DNA of 64,000 bases from Christensenella timonensis (GTDB lineage: Bacteria > Bacillota > Clostridia > Christensenellales > Christensenellaceae), in NCBI RefSeq assembly GCF_900087015.1, contig NZ_FLKP01000002.1:310001-374000 (forward strand), written 5' to 3'. The notes under the pieces are model-generated. The model was not told where the DNA came from and did not search any database. It was given only the letters and a program-made list of their open reading frames with translations. Positions within the stretch are counted from its first letter, which is position 1. Every line of letters starts with the position of its first letter. The translations under genes and the position numbers were made by a program. Of this stretch, positions 1-8,255 are shown piece after piece.

Positions 1-833
1 GATTTGCCGTATTTTGCGGCGCTGCTGCGAAGCGTGTCGCAGTCGATCCACCCTTTGCGAAACGCGATCTCCTCCGGCGCGGACATGACGATGCCTTGCC
101 GCTTTTGCAGCATGCGTACAAATTCCGCCGCCTCGATCAGCGAATCGAACGTCCCGGTGTCCAGCCACGCATAGCCGCGCCCCATCAGCTTGACGTCAAG
201 ATCGCCCTCTTTTAAATAGACTGCGTTCAGGTCTGTCACTTCGAGCTCGCCGCGCGCGCTTGGCTTTAACGCCTTGGCATATTTCGATACGCGGTTGTCG
301 TAGAAGTAAAGGCCGGTAATCGCATAGTTGGATTTTGGATCCTGCGGTTTTTCTTCCACAGAAAGCGCCTTGCCGTCCTGGTCGAACTCCACGATGCCAA
401 AACGCTCCGGGTCGTCCACGTAGTAACCAAATACGGTAGCCCGGCCGCTGTCCGCATTGGCTACCGCCTCCGCCATCAACTGGGAAAGCCCGTTCCCGTA
501 AAAGATATTGTCGCCTAAGATCATCGCGCACGTATCGCCCGCGATAAATTCCTCACCGATAATGAAGGCTTGCGCAAGGCCGTCCGGCGACGGCTGCTCC
601 TTATAGGAAAGCGAAATCCCGAACTGCGAACCGTCCCCCAGCAGGCTTTTAAAGCGCGGCAGGTCGACAGGCGTCGAAATGATCAGGATATCCTTGATGC
701 CCGCCAGCATGAGCGTGGAAAGCGGATAATAAATCATCGGCTTGTCGTAAACCGGCAAAAGTTGTTTGCTGGACATGATCGTGAGCGGATACAGGCGCGT
801 TCCCGAGCCTCCCGCAAGTATAATTCCCTTCAT
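1..833 (-). CDS. rfbA: Glucose-1-phosphate thymidylyltransferase, partial (3' end off window)
   Basis: The first step of dTDP-sugar (dTDP-rhamnose) synthesis: glucose-1-phosphate plus dTTP gives dTDP-glucose, in the cytosol. The start at 833 reads [18 protein letters not shown], the classic nucleotidyltransferase signature, followed by [26 protein letters not shown] at about residue 110 and a [21 protein letters not shown] block, all diagnostic of RfbA/RmlA. About 277 codons are visible and the family is usually 290-300 residues, so only the last 15-20 codons lie beyond base 1. A purine-rich AGGGGGAAG ribosome site precedes the ATG. The neighbouring glycosyltransferase on the same strand fits cell-wall or surface polysaccharide synthesis. 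Product assignment is firm. Confidence 0.95.
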   Translation of the reverse strand, partial: MKGIILAGGSGTRLYPLTIMSSKQLLPVYDKPMIYYPLSTLMLAGIKDILIISTPVDLPRFKSLLGDGSQFGISLSYKEQPSPDGLAQAFIIGEEFIAGDTCAMILGDNIFYGNGLSQLMAEAVANADSGRATVFGYYVDDPERFGIVEFDQDGKALSVEEKPQDPKSNYAITGLYFYDNRVSKYAKALKPSARGELEVTDLNAVYLKEGDLDVKLMGRGYAWLDTGTFDSLIEAAEFVRMLQKRQGIVMSAPEEIAFRKGWIDCDTLRSSAAKYGK

Positions 834-870
834 AGCTTCCCCCTTTTTCCATGGGTATTTTACTGCATTA

Positions 871-1668
871 TCATAACTTTTTTTGCTTCCCTGTGTCAAG
901 CGGCTGCGCTTTGCCGCGCCACTTCCAGAAGTACTTGAACATGGAACCGATGTGGATCAGTAAATAGCGCAAGCTGTGCGCGCTGCTGCGTGCATAATCG
1001 TGCACCACGTAATCGTACGGGTAAAAGACGACGCGCGCGATCTGAAGCGCCATGCGCGACAAATCCGCATCTTCAAAATACATGAAATACCGTTCGTCAA
1101 ATCCGCCGATCTGCTTAAAAAGCTCTGTGCGGACTAATAAAAAGCACCCGCTGGCAAATTCGATATCCGTGACCTCCGTGAGGTCTTCATCCAGCATCTT
1201 ATAATGCCTGCGCAGGTTCTCCCATTTTTTCCCGGGCGTACGGTTTGCGATCAAATATTTCAACTTGGGATTGCGTTTGGGCAAATACTGCGGGTCGCCG
1301 TTTGTGTAGCGTACCGCCGGGGTACACAGCCCGATATCCGGGTTTTTACGCAGGAAGCCCGTGAGCTCCGCCAGGATGTCGCTGTGCAGGATGATATCCG
1401 GGTTGACGATCGCGTGGAAATCCGAATCGATCAGGTCAAGAACCAGGTTATGTCCCGCGCCAAACCCCAGGTTTTTATCGCTGAACACAACGCCGATCGC
1501 CGAAAACTCATCCGCCAGGCGCACCGCGCTGTCGTCCTTGGACGCATTGTCGACCAAATAGATCTTCATGCGCACGCCGTGCGTATATTCAAGAAGCGTC
1601 CGGATGGCCTGGCGCGCTTTCTCATAGTTGTTATAGTTTACGATGCTGACCGTTACGTCATATTTCAA
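871..1668 (-). CDS. GT2 family glycosyltransferase (rhamnosyltransferase-like)
   Basis: A family 2 glycosyltransferase that would move a sugar from a nucleotide donor onto a surface glycan. The N-terminus [10 protein letters not shown], the VDNASKDDS loop, [12 protein letters not shown] and the metal-binding region IVNPDI are the usual order of GT-A motifs in WbbL-type rhamnosyltransferases; [12 protein letters not shown] supplies the ED acceptor-side motif. No membrane anchor is visible. I prefer a TTG start at 1668 because GGAGGGT lies seven bases upstream of it; the alternative ATG at 1695 has only a weak site. It runs just upstream of rfbA on the same strand, 37 bases away, so the donor may be dTDP-rhamnose. 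The specificity is inferred. Confidence 0.85.
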   Translation of the reverse strand: MKYDVTVSIVNYNNYEKARQAIRTLLEYTHGVRMKIYLVDNASKDDSAVRLADEFSAIGVVFSDKNLGFGAGHNLVLDLIDSDFHAIVNPDIILHSDILAELTGFLRKNPDIGLCTPAVRYTNGDPQYLPKRNPKLKYLIANRTPGKKWENLRRHYKMLDEDLTEVTDIEFASGCFLLVRTELFKQIGGFDERYFMYFEDADLSRMALQIARVVFYPYDYVVHDYARSSAHSLRYLLIHIGSMFKYFWKWRGKAQPLDTGKQKKL

Positions 1669-1819
1669 ATTCGCTACCCTCCGGCGAGCCTTCATGAACT
1701 CTGTAATATTATATCAATAAACCGCGGTATTTTCCATCTGTAATTTACGGGGATATGGATTGCGTATTCCGCAGGGCCGGTGTATAATAAAGGCAGGATC
1801 CAAAAAGGGTGGATTACTT

Positions 1820-2032
1820 ATGGAAAACGATTCAAAGAAACAAAAAAAGATACGCGGCAATGTGATCACGGTCGTTGTTGTGACGGCGTTGATTGTATTT
1901 TTTGTGCTCAGCATGGTGCAAATGTTCAATACAAAGGTAGCGGAGTACAAGTTATCGCCCCAGTATCAGGCATTCCAGGAGCGCTGGGCACAGCAGCACG
2001 ATCCTGCGCAGCCCACGGGATTATTTGACTGA
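1820..2032 (+). CDS. Small single-pass membrane protein, unknown function
   Basis: A 70-residue protein that I do not recognise. A lysine-rich cytoplasmic start (ENDSKKQKKIRGN) is followed by one hydrophobic segment, about residues 15-35 (VITVVVVTALIVFFVLSMVQMF), and a polar C-terminal tail. The topology suggests a type II membrane protein with the tail outside. GGGTGGA six bases before the ATG at 1820 supports this start, and a strong terminator follows 14 bases after the stop, so it looks like a self-contained transcription unit. It could be a small accessory factor or an orphan. Confidence 0.6.
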   Translation: MENDSKKQKKIRGNVITVVVVTALIVFFVLSMVQMFNTKVAEYKLSPQYQAFQERWAQQHDPAQPTGLFD

Positions 2033-2045
2033 ATTTTAAAAGGCA

Positions 2046-2073
2046 AAGCCCCGCCTTAAGGCGGGGCTTTTTT
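2046..2073. terminator. Bidirectional hairpin terminator
   Basis: A perfect ten-pair stem (2046-2055 with 2060-2069) with a TTAA loop is followed by a T run. It closes the small membrane protein gene and, read from the other side, the convergent alcohol dehydrogenase. Confidence 0.9.
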
Positions 2074-2088
2074 GTTGTATCTCTTGAA

Positions 2089-3264
2089 TCACATAGATTT
2101 CATATATACGTCGATGATATCCTGCCGTGTCATGGCTACGGGAGTTGCTTCAATCGCGCCGCGCATCGCAAACAGGGCGTCGTCTGCAAGGGACGGGATG
2201 GACTGCTCGGTAACGCCCAGCGACGAGATCGTGATGTCCCTGCCGAAGGCCGCCAAAAACGCACGGAGCTGATCCGCGCATCCGCGCGCGAGCTCTTCTT
2301 CCCCCTGCTGCGGGTCTGCGCCCAGCAACACTGCCACCTTGGCAAATTTGGGGATGTTCCCCTGGTAGGAATACTCTGTCAGCGCCGGCCCCAGCGCACA
2401 CAGCGTTTCGCCATGGATCGCGCCGAAATGTCCGCTGATGCTGTGCCCCATGCCATGGATCGCGAACGTGCCGCCGAGCGAAATCGCCGTGCCCGCAAGC
2501 ATATTGGCAAGGGACATCGCGCTGCGCGCTTCTAAGTCCTGCGGATTGTCCACGCATTTTTTCAGGTTGTCCACAACCAGCTCGATCGCGCGTTTGGCAA
2601 ACATATCCGCGTATTCGTTTGCATCCTTGCATACATAGGCCTCAAACGCATGGAAAAACACGTCAAGCCCGGTATTGACCGTCACCTTTTCGGGCAAGGT
2701 CAGCGTCAGCTCGGGATCGACGATGGAAACCGTCGGATACCAGAAATCGTGCCCCGTACCCGGTTTATTGCTGTTTTCCGGGTTTGTCACCACGGCGAAC
2801 GGCGTCGCCTCACTGCCCGTTCCCGAGGTCGTTGTGACCGCGATGATGGGCAGGCACTTAAGCTCCCTGTCGTCCGTATCGGCGAACTTCCCGCCCGGGA
2901 TATAATCAGCGGCGCTGCCGCCCGAAGCGGCAAGCAGGGCAATGAATTTGGAGGCGTCCATCGGGCTGCCCCCGCCTACTCCGACGACCACATCGCAGCC
3001 GCTTTCGCGCGCGAGGCGCGCACCGCGATCGCATGTGGTGGTGGTCGGGTTTTGTTCCACTTCCGCAAACAAAACCGTTTCCATGCCCGCCTGCTTAAGC
3101 TGCCCTTTTACGGTCTCAAGCAGCGCCGTTTTTTCCGGCCTCACGCTTTGTCCTGTCACGATAAACGCTTTCTTCCCCAGGCCTTCCGCGTATTTCCCCA
3201 GCTCGTGCAGCACGCCTGCGCCGAATACGATCTTTTCCGGAACTTCCGCTACAAAATTTTTCAT
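2089..3264 (-). CDS. Iron-containing alcohol dehydrogenase
   Basis: An NAD(P)-dependent group III alcohol dehydrogenase of 391 residues, the normal family length. It shows the cofactor motif GVGGGSPMDASKF (about residues 95-107), the TTSGTGSEATPFAV block, and metal ligands in VNTGLDVFFHAFEAYV and HGMGHSISGHFGAIHGE. It is transcribed away from the LacI-type regulator gene with a 131-base shared promoter region, so it is probably part of the same regulon as the kinase and importer genes downstream of that regulator. A role oxidising an imported polyol or reducing a ketose or aldehyde is inference. The exact substrate cannot be read from sequence. Confidence 0.9.
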   Translation of the reverse strand: MKNFVAEVPEKIVFGAGVLHELGKYAEGLGKKAFIVTGQSVRPEKTALLETVKGQLKQAGMETVLFAEVEQNPTTTTCDRGARLARESGCDVVVGVGGGSPMDASKFIALLAASGGSAADYIPGGKFADTDDRELKCLPIIAVTTTSGTGSEATPFAVVTNPENSNKPGTGHDFWYPTVSIVDPELTLTLPEKVTVNTGLDVFFHAFEAYVCKDANEYADMFAKRAIELVVDNLKKCVDNPQDLEARSAMSLANMLAGTAISLGGTFAIHGMGHSISGHFGAIHGETLCALGPALTEYSYQGNIPKFAKVAVLLGADPQQGEEELARGCADQLRAFLAAFGRDITISSLGVTEQSIPSLADDALFAMRGAIEATPVAMTRQDIIDVYMKSM

Positions 3265-3288
3265 TGATTCTCACTCCTTCATTTATTT

Positions 3289-3320
3289 GTTTAGTAAAAT
3301 ATATAAATTTTTTATTAAAC
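3289..3320. promoter_or_regulatory. Candidate LacI operator pair between dehydrogenase and regulator
   Basis: GTTTAGTAAA (3289-3298) and TTTATTAAAC (3311-3320) form an interrupted inverted repeat in an AT-rich promoter region. Very similar sites (GTTTAGTAAAC at 11098-11108 and others nearby) lie upstream of the sugar-binding protein gene. The repetition at the two edges of the module suggests operators for the LacI-type protein encoded at 3396. Confidence 0.5.
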
Positions 3321-3395
3321 AGTTGCCTTCTCGTTCACCAAATGGTATGATTATATATAATAAAGTAGAAAACTTTCATCAGGTAGGTTCTTATT

Positions 3396-4400
3396 ATGAC
3401 AATCCGGGAAATCGCACGCCTTGCGAACGTCTCGCCCGCTACGATCTCACTCGTATTAAACAATAAACCGGGCGTAGGCGACGAAACAAGAAAACGCATC
3501 CAGAACATATTAAAAGAATATGACTATAAGCTTCCGCCCAAAAACAAGGTTCCGATGAAGAATATCCGCTTCTTGAAGTACAAGGATCACAGTATGATCG
3601 TTGACGGGAATGCCGGCTTTATTTCAACGATCATCGACGCCGTGGAGGCCGAATGCCGTGAAATGGGGTATAACCTGATCATCACGACAGTAAAGGGCAA
3701 TTTCAAGCAGGCGCTGAAGATCCTTCAGGAGGACACCTCCGACGGTATCATCCTGCTTGGTACGGAGATCCCTCCTGCCGATTATCCGCTTTTGAAGACG
3801 ATCGCAACGCCGATGGTCATCGTGGACAACATCATGTCGCGCGAGCCTTATGAGTGCGTTGTGATGAACAACCAGGAAACCACCTATTTCGCGCTGAAGT
3901 ATCTCTCTGACCTTGGCCACAGCGAGGTGGCGTACTTCAAAAGCTCCACCGAAATCTCAAACTTCCATGAGCGAAGCCTGGCCTTTTACGATTGTTGCGG
4001 GGCCCTCGGCCTCACGTGCACCAATACCTTTGAGCTGACGCCCACGCTGGACGGCGCATATGATTCCATGAAGGAATACATCGGCAATGGCGCAAAATTC
4101 CCGACGGCAGCCTTTGCCGACAACGATACCATCGCGCTTGGCGCTATGAAAGCCTTGCAGGAGGCCGGGTATAAGATCCCGGACGATATTTCCATCATGG
4201 GCTTTGACGATATCCCCTATTGCACGATTTCCGACCCGCCGCTGACCACGATGCGCGTACCGCGGCGCAGGATCGGCCGCCGCGCTGTACGCAGGTTATG
4301 CGAACGGATGCAGGAAGACCCGATCAACAGCAATGTCAAAATACTTTTGGGGTCGCGCCTCGTAGAGCGGCAAAGCACCTGCCCGCCCAGGAAAAAATAA
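3396..4400 (+). CDS. LacI family transcriptional regulator
   Basis: A 334-residue LacI/GalR repressor. The N-terminal helix-turn-helix MTIREIARLANVSPATISLVLNNK and the hinge region around residues 40-55 are textbook, followed by a periplasmic-binding-protein-like effector domain with the usual MGFDDIPYCTISDPPLTTM segment near the C-terminus. It lies between a divergent alcohol dehydrogenase and a convergent DhaL/DhaK-importer operon, so it most likely senses the imported sugar or a phosphorylated product. Candidate operators are listed at 3289-3320 and 11098-11182. The start is preceded by AGGTAGG at suitable spacing. Confidence 0.93.
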   Translation: MTIREIARLANVSPATISLVLNNKPGVGDETRKRIQNILKEYDYKLPPKNKVPMKNIRFLKYKDHSMIVDGNAGFISTIIDAVEAECREMGYNLIITTVKGNFKQALKILQEDTSDGIILLGTEIPPADYPLLKTIATPMVIVDNIMSREPYECVVMNNQETTYFALKYLSDLGHSEVAYFKSSTEISNFHERSLAFYDCCGALGLTCTNTFELTPTLDGAYDSMKEYIGNGAKFPTAAFADNDTIALGAMKALQEAGYKIPDDISIMGFDDIPYCTISDPPLTTMRVPRRRIGRRAVRRLCERMQEDPINSNVKILLGSRLVERQSTCPPRKK

Positions 4401-4418
4401 TCTTCTTTTCTCTCCTTT

Positions 4419-4449
4419 AAGCGTGCTGCCTTCTGGCAGTACGCTTTTT
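4419..4449 (+). terminator. Terminator of the LacI-type gene
   Basis: Twelve-pair stem 4419-4430 with 4435-4446 (one G-T pair), TTCT loop, T run to 4449. Confidence 0.85.
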
Positions 4450-4493
4450 GTTGCGCTCGCAAGCGGGAACAGCAGCGGATTGTAACAAAGAGA

Positions 4494-4524
4494 GGAAAGG
4501 CAGACATTTCTGTCCGCCTTTTCC
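4494..4524 (-). terminator. Hairpin closing the DhaL-importer operon
   Basis: GGAAAGGCAGACA (4494-4506) pairs with TGTCCGCCTTTTCC (4511-4524) with one mismatch. It lies 30 bases after the DhaL stop on the minus strand. The following tract is only partly T-rich, so strength is uncertain. Confidence 0.6.
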
Positions 4525-4553
4525 ATCATCTATGCTTAGAAGCTATACCATTG

Positions 4554-5177
4554 TTATGCGACCGCGTCCGCAAAGCCTTCCATCAGCAGCTTTGCAACCG
4601 CCGCGCCCGGATCCAGGAGCTCGCGGGACGCTTCTCCGCGGGTCGCCGCACGTCCGTGTACTGCCAGCATCCCTTTTGTAGCGAGGAATCCTTCTTCCGC
4701 AGCCTTTTTCGCGTTTTCAGCCATCGTTTTGAGGTCTGCTCCCGCCGCTGCGTCCTTTTTCAGGGATTCGACCGCCGGATACAGCCCGTCGAGGAACGTT
4801 TTATCCCCCACCTTCGCGCTCCCGCGGTTCATGACGCCGTCAAGGTATGCCTGGAACAGCGCGGCCACATCCTGTGTATCCAGCTCTTCTTTTCCCTTCA
4901 GCACCTTGCCCGCATTCATGAGCCCGGACGCCATCAGCGTACCCATTGTGGACGGGACTGCCGTTGACATGGCCTTGCCGCCGAAATACAGCATCTTGCC
5001 AAGGTCTTTTTCTTCACCGGCCGCCACCGCATCGTATGCTGCGGCAAAACCGTCGCTCATCGTAAGGCCGAGATCGCCGTCGCCTACCACGCCATCGATC
5101 TCGATCAGGTAATCGCGGCTTTGCGCCATAATTTTTTTCCAGCACGCAAGCACGTTCAGTAAGTCTTTCTGATTCAT
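4554..5177 (-). CDS. DhaL-type kinase subunit (ATP-binding, dihydroxyacetone kinase family)
   Basis: The nucleotide-binding half of a dihydroxyacetone-kinase-like enzyme, 207 residues as in DhaL. The Mg-ATP aspartates are present in EIDGVVGDGDLG (D28, D33, D35); the histidine that follows them in the E. coli protein is leucine here. AVPSTMGTLMASGLMNAG and the C-terminal GRAATRGE...DPGA loop also match the family. It follows the DhaK subunit by 21 bases and shares its operon with a sugar ABC importer. No DhaM phosphoryl-transfer gene is nearby, so ATP is probably the direct donor. The substrate may be dihydroxyacetone or another ketose such as erythrulose; that is inference. Confidence 0.88.
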   Translation of the reverse strand: MNQKDLLNVLACWKKIMAQSRDYLIEIDGVVGDGDLGLTMSDGFAAAYDAVAAGEEKDLGKMLYFGGKAMSTAVPSTMGTLMASGLMNAGKVLKGKEELDTQDVAALFQAYLDGVMNRGSAKVGDKTFLDGLYPAVESLKKDAAAGADLKTMAENAKKAAEEGFLATKGMLAVHGRAATRGEASRELLDPGAAVAKLLMEGFADAVA

Positions 5178-5198
5178 TTCTATCGCCTCCTAAAGCCG

Positions 5199-6209
5199 CT
5201 ATATCTGTTTGAAGAAAGGTGTGTTGGCCGGTTTATCAACCAGTTTCTTCAGCTCGTCGTCCAGCTTTAACAGTGAAATGGACATACCTGCCATTTCAAG
5301 GGACGTCGCATATTCGCCGACATACACCTTATATGGTTTGATCCCCTTTGCTTTTAAGATCTCATCGACCTTGCGGTATACGACATACTGCTCTTCCAAA
5401 GGCGTGCCGCCGAGACCGTTGATAAGCACTGCCACTTCATCGCCCGATACATAGGGGATATCCGCGATGATGGGCTCCATCATTTCCGCAACGATTTCGT
5501 CTGCCGGCAAAAGCTTGCCGCGGCGGATACCCGGTTCGCCATGGATGCCCATGCCGATCTCCATCTCGTCGCCAGCGATCTCAAAGCTCGGTTTGCCTAC
5601 GCGCGGAACGACGCACGGCGTTAGGGCAACGCCCATCGTGCGCACGTTCGCACATGCTTTTTCCGCGATACGCTTGACTTCGTCAAGCGGCATCATTTCT
5701 TCTGCCGCCGCACCCGCGCATTTATAGACAAAGAAGATGCCCGCAACGCCGCGCCGCGTGTTTTTCGCCCCCGGGGCCGCCGGGCCCGCCGAAGCGACGT
5801 CCTCGCCCGCGACAACGCTCTGCACTTTGATATCCGCTTCAAAATCCGCCATTTCGGCCGCCATATCGAAGTTGAAAATATCGCCGTTGTAATTCCCGTA
5901 GATATACAGCACGCCCGCGCCTGAATCGATTTCTTTCGTCACCTCGAACATCTGTTCCGCACTCGGGGACTGGAATACGTCGCCGATGGAGCAGCCGTCG
6001 AGCATGCCCTCTCCGACATAGCCGAGGAACAGCGGCAGGTGTCCGCTGCCGCCGCCTGTGGCGATCCCGACCTTGCCCGGTTTTTTATATTTGCTGACAA
6101 GGCAGTGCAGGTCATTCCCCGCATAGCCGACCATGTCGCCATGCGCAAGGTAGATGCCCTCCAGCATTTCCTTGATAAAATCTTCCGATTTGTTGATTAT
6201 TTTCTTCAT
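5199..6209 (-). CDS. DhaK-type kinase subunit (substrate-binding, dihydroxyacetone kinase family)
   Basis: The substrate-binding subunit, 336 residues. The conserved GGGSGH (residues 52-57), NYNGDIFNF with D110, and GIHGEPG with H223, the histidine that forms a covalent hemiaminal with the ketose, are all intact, so the protein should be able to bind a short keto-sugar. Its ATG overlaps the stop of the upstream permease gene (ATGA at 6206-6209), so importer and kinase are translationally coupled. In this family some members phosphorylate tetruloses rather than dihydroxyacetone, and the importer context favours a sugar or polyol taken up from outside. Confidence 0.9.
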   Translation of the reverse strand: MKKIINKSEDFIKEMLEGIYLAHGDMVGYAGNDLHCLVSKYKKPGKVGIATGGGSGHLPLFLGYVGEGMLDGCSIGDVFQSPSAEQMFEVTKEIDSGAGVLYIYGNYNGDIFNFDMAAEMADFEADIKVQSVVAGEDVASAGPAAPGAKNTRRGVAGIFFVYKCAGAAAEEMMPLDEVKRIAEKACANVRTMGVALTPCVVPRVGKPSFEIAGDEMEIGMGIHGEPGIRRGKLLPADEIVAEMMEPIIADIPYVSGDEVAVLINGLGGTPLEEQYVVYRKVDEILKAKGIKPYKVYVGEYATSLEMAGMSISLLKLDDELKKLVDKPANTPFFKQI

Positions 6210-7219
6210 GACGTTTTCCTCACTTTTAATTTTTTAGGCCGTCCGCCGTATACCTCCGCGCCATACTGCACCATCATAACGCCGATCATGACAAGCCCGT
6301 ACACAAAGGTCTTCAGGTAGGAATCAAAGCGCAGGATGTTAAAGGCGCTGGAAATGATCTGCAGTACCAGGATGGAAAGCACCACCCCTGCCAGCTTTCC
6401 TTTGCCGCCCGACGGCGAGATACCCCCGAGGATAACGATCAGCAGCGTCAGCAGCTGGTAAGAGGTACCGTAGTCCGCCTTTGCCGAGCCATAGTGCGAA
6501 GCCACGATGATGCCCGCGACTGCCGCCATGATCCCGGACGCCATGTATGTTTTCATGGTCACGCCGAAATTGTTGATGCCGGAATACGCCGAAGCCGTCG
6601 GGTTTGCACCCATCAGGTACAGCTGCTGGCCATATACGGTAAAGCGCAATACCAGGAACAATACCACGACCACCGCGATGAAGATAAACAACGGGATCGG
6701 GATCGCATTGAACACCAGGCCGTTGGCGATCGCCGTGAAGCTTTCCGGCAGGCCGCTGATCGCAGGCCCTTTTGTAATCGCGATGCCCAGGCCCATAAAG
6801 ATCTGCTGCGAGGACAAGGTAACGAGCATTGCCGGGATACGCAGGTTGCCGATCATGATACCGTTGAACGCGCCCGCGCCCGCACCGACCGCCACCGCAA
6901 CCACGAGGGACGCCACGATGATACCGCCGCTCACGTTTTCTCCCGCAGCCTGCATAATGACCGCTGCCACGATGCCCGCAAGGTTGGAAATACCAACGAC
7001 GGACAGGTCGATCCCGCCGGCGATCATGCACAGCATCATACCCAGGGACATAATACCGAATTCCGGGAACTGGTAAGCCATGGACTGGAAGGTCGCGCCT
7101 TTCCAGAAATTGCTGGGAGCGGCTACCGTCATCCAGACCACGAGGCCAATGATGATCAGCGCCAACCACAGGATATTCTTATCGATGGATTTAAATACGT
7201 TAACTTTCGTCTTTTCCAT
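6206..7219 (-). CDS. Sugar ABC transporter permease (RbsC family)
   Basis: A 337-residue integral membrane subunit of a ribose/AI-2-type importer, with eight to ten hydrophobic segments beginning at NILWLALIIIGLVVWMTVA. The conserved GGIDLSV motif (CMIAGGIDLSVVGISNLAG) and the ATPase-contact region LGGISPSGGKGKLAGVVLSILVL are present. It is the second of two dissimilar permeases, so the channel is likely a heterodimer. GAGGGGGTG precedes the ATG. The stop overlaps the DhaK start. Confidence 0.9.
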   Translation of the reverse strand: MEKTKVNVFKSIDKNILWLALIIIGLVVWMTVAAPSNFWKGATFQSMAYQFPEFGIMSLGMMLCMIAGGIDLSVVGISNLAGIVAAVIMQAAGENVSGGIIVASLVVAVAVGAGAGAFNGIMIGNLRIPAMLVTLSSQQIFMGLGIAITKGPAISGLPESFTAIANGLVFNAIPIPLFIFIAVVVVLFLVLRFTVYGQQLYLMGANPTASAYSGINNFGVTMKTYMASGIMAAVAGIIVASHYGSAKADYGTSYQLLTLLIVILGGISPSGGKGKLAGVVLSILVLQIISSAFNILRFDSYLKTFVYGLVMIGVMMVQYGAEVYGGRPKKLKVRKTS

Positions 7220-7232
7220 AAGTCACACCCCC

Positions 7233-8240
7233 TCAAATCTTCGGGCTGAGCGCGATGCGCTTCGCCTTGATGGACGTAATCGAGCAGCCCACGATGATCA
7301 GGACGCCAATGACGAATGTCTGCCAATAGGTGGGAACCCCCAGCATGATCAGGTTGTTCTGCACAATACTGATCAGTGCCACGCCGAGTATCGTTCCGAG
7401 CACGCTGCCGTGCCCCCCTGTGATCCTCGCGCCGCCCAGAACGACAGCCGCAATGACCATCATTTCGCTGCCCATCAGGTTCATGGGGTTTGAGTTGCGG
7501 GCCAAAAGCGTATATGTCATACCTGTGATGCCCACAATGACGCCTACAAAAATATAAATGAAATATTGCGTCTTGACTACGTTGAAGCCAGCCCTGCGCG
7601 CCGAATTCTGGTCGCCGCCAATGGCGTAAATGGAACGGCCCAGCATCGTATATTTGAGCAGGAACCATACTACCACGCACAGCACGATCGGCAGGATGAT
7701 AAACACCGACATCGAAGATACCTTGTCCGCCGACCCTACCTGGAAGAGGAAGGATTTGGACGCGGCGTCGAGCTGAGACGGCAGGTTGGAAATTTCATTC
7801 GTACCCACAAAAGCCAGCAGCGCGCCGTTTATGAGGCTGCTCGTTCCCAAAGTCGCAATCAGCGTCGGGATTTTGAATGTGCCGACCAAAAAGGCGTTGA
7901 TCAATCCGAGTCCCGCACCGATGCCGGCCGCAATCAGGAACGCCGGCAAAACGCCGTCCCAGCCGTTGTCGATCATCATTTTGGTGGTCAAGTACATCGC
8001 AAACGACGCGAACGCCGGAAACGATACGTCGATCCCGCCGGAAATAATAACGATCATTTCACACATGGCGAACATCAGCATGGTCAGCATCGCGCGCGCC
8101 GTATCGACCGCGGTATTTGCGCTGAAAAATGCGTTGTTTGCGATGCCGATCATCAGGCACAGGCCGATAATGATATAGATAACAATCGCCTGGTTTGAAG
8201 TAAAAATATTATTTTTTACAAATTTATTTGATTTATCCAT
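7233..8240 (-). CDS. Sugar ABC transporter permease (RbsC family)
   Basis: First permease of the pair, 335 residues. It contains IISGGIDVSFPAFASFAMYL and the coupling segment VLGGARITGGHGSVLGTILGVAL, both family signatures, among many hydrophobic helices. The gap to the next permease is 13 bases and to the ATPase 15 bases, consistent with one operon. RBS GGAAGGGGG lies just before the ATG. Confidence 0.9.
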   Translation of the reverse strand: MDKSNKFVKNNIFTSNQAIVIYIIIGLCLMIGIANNAFFSANTAVDTARAMLTMLMFAMCEMIVIISGGIDVSFPAFASFAMYLTTKMMIDNGWDGVLPAFLIAAGIGAGLGLINAFLVGTFKIPTLIATLGTSSLINGALLAFVGTNEISNLPSQLDAASKSFLFQVGSADKVSSMSVFIILPIVLCVVVWFLLKYTMLGRSIYAIGGDQNSARRAGFNVVKTQYFIYIFVGVIVGITGMTYTLLARNSNPMNLMGSEMMVIAAVVLGGARITGGHGSVLGTILGVALISIVQNNLIMLGVPTYWQTFVIGVLIIVGCSITSIKAKRIALSPKI

Positions 8241-8255
8241 AACGATACCCCCTTC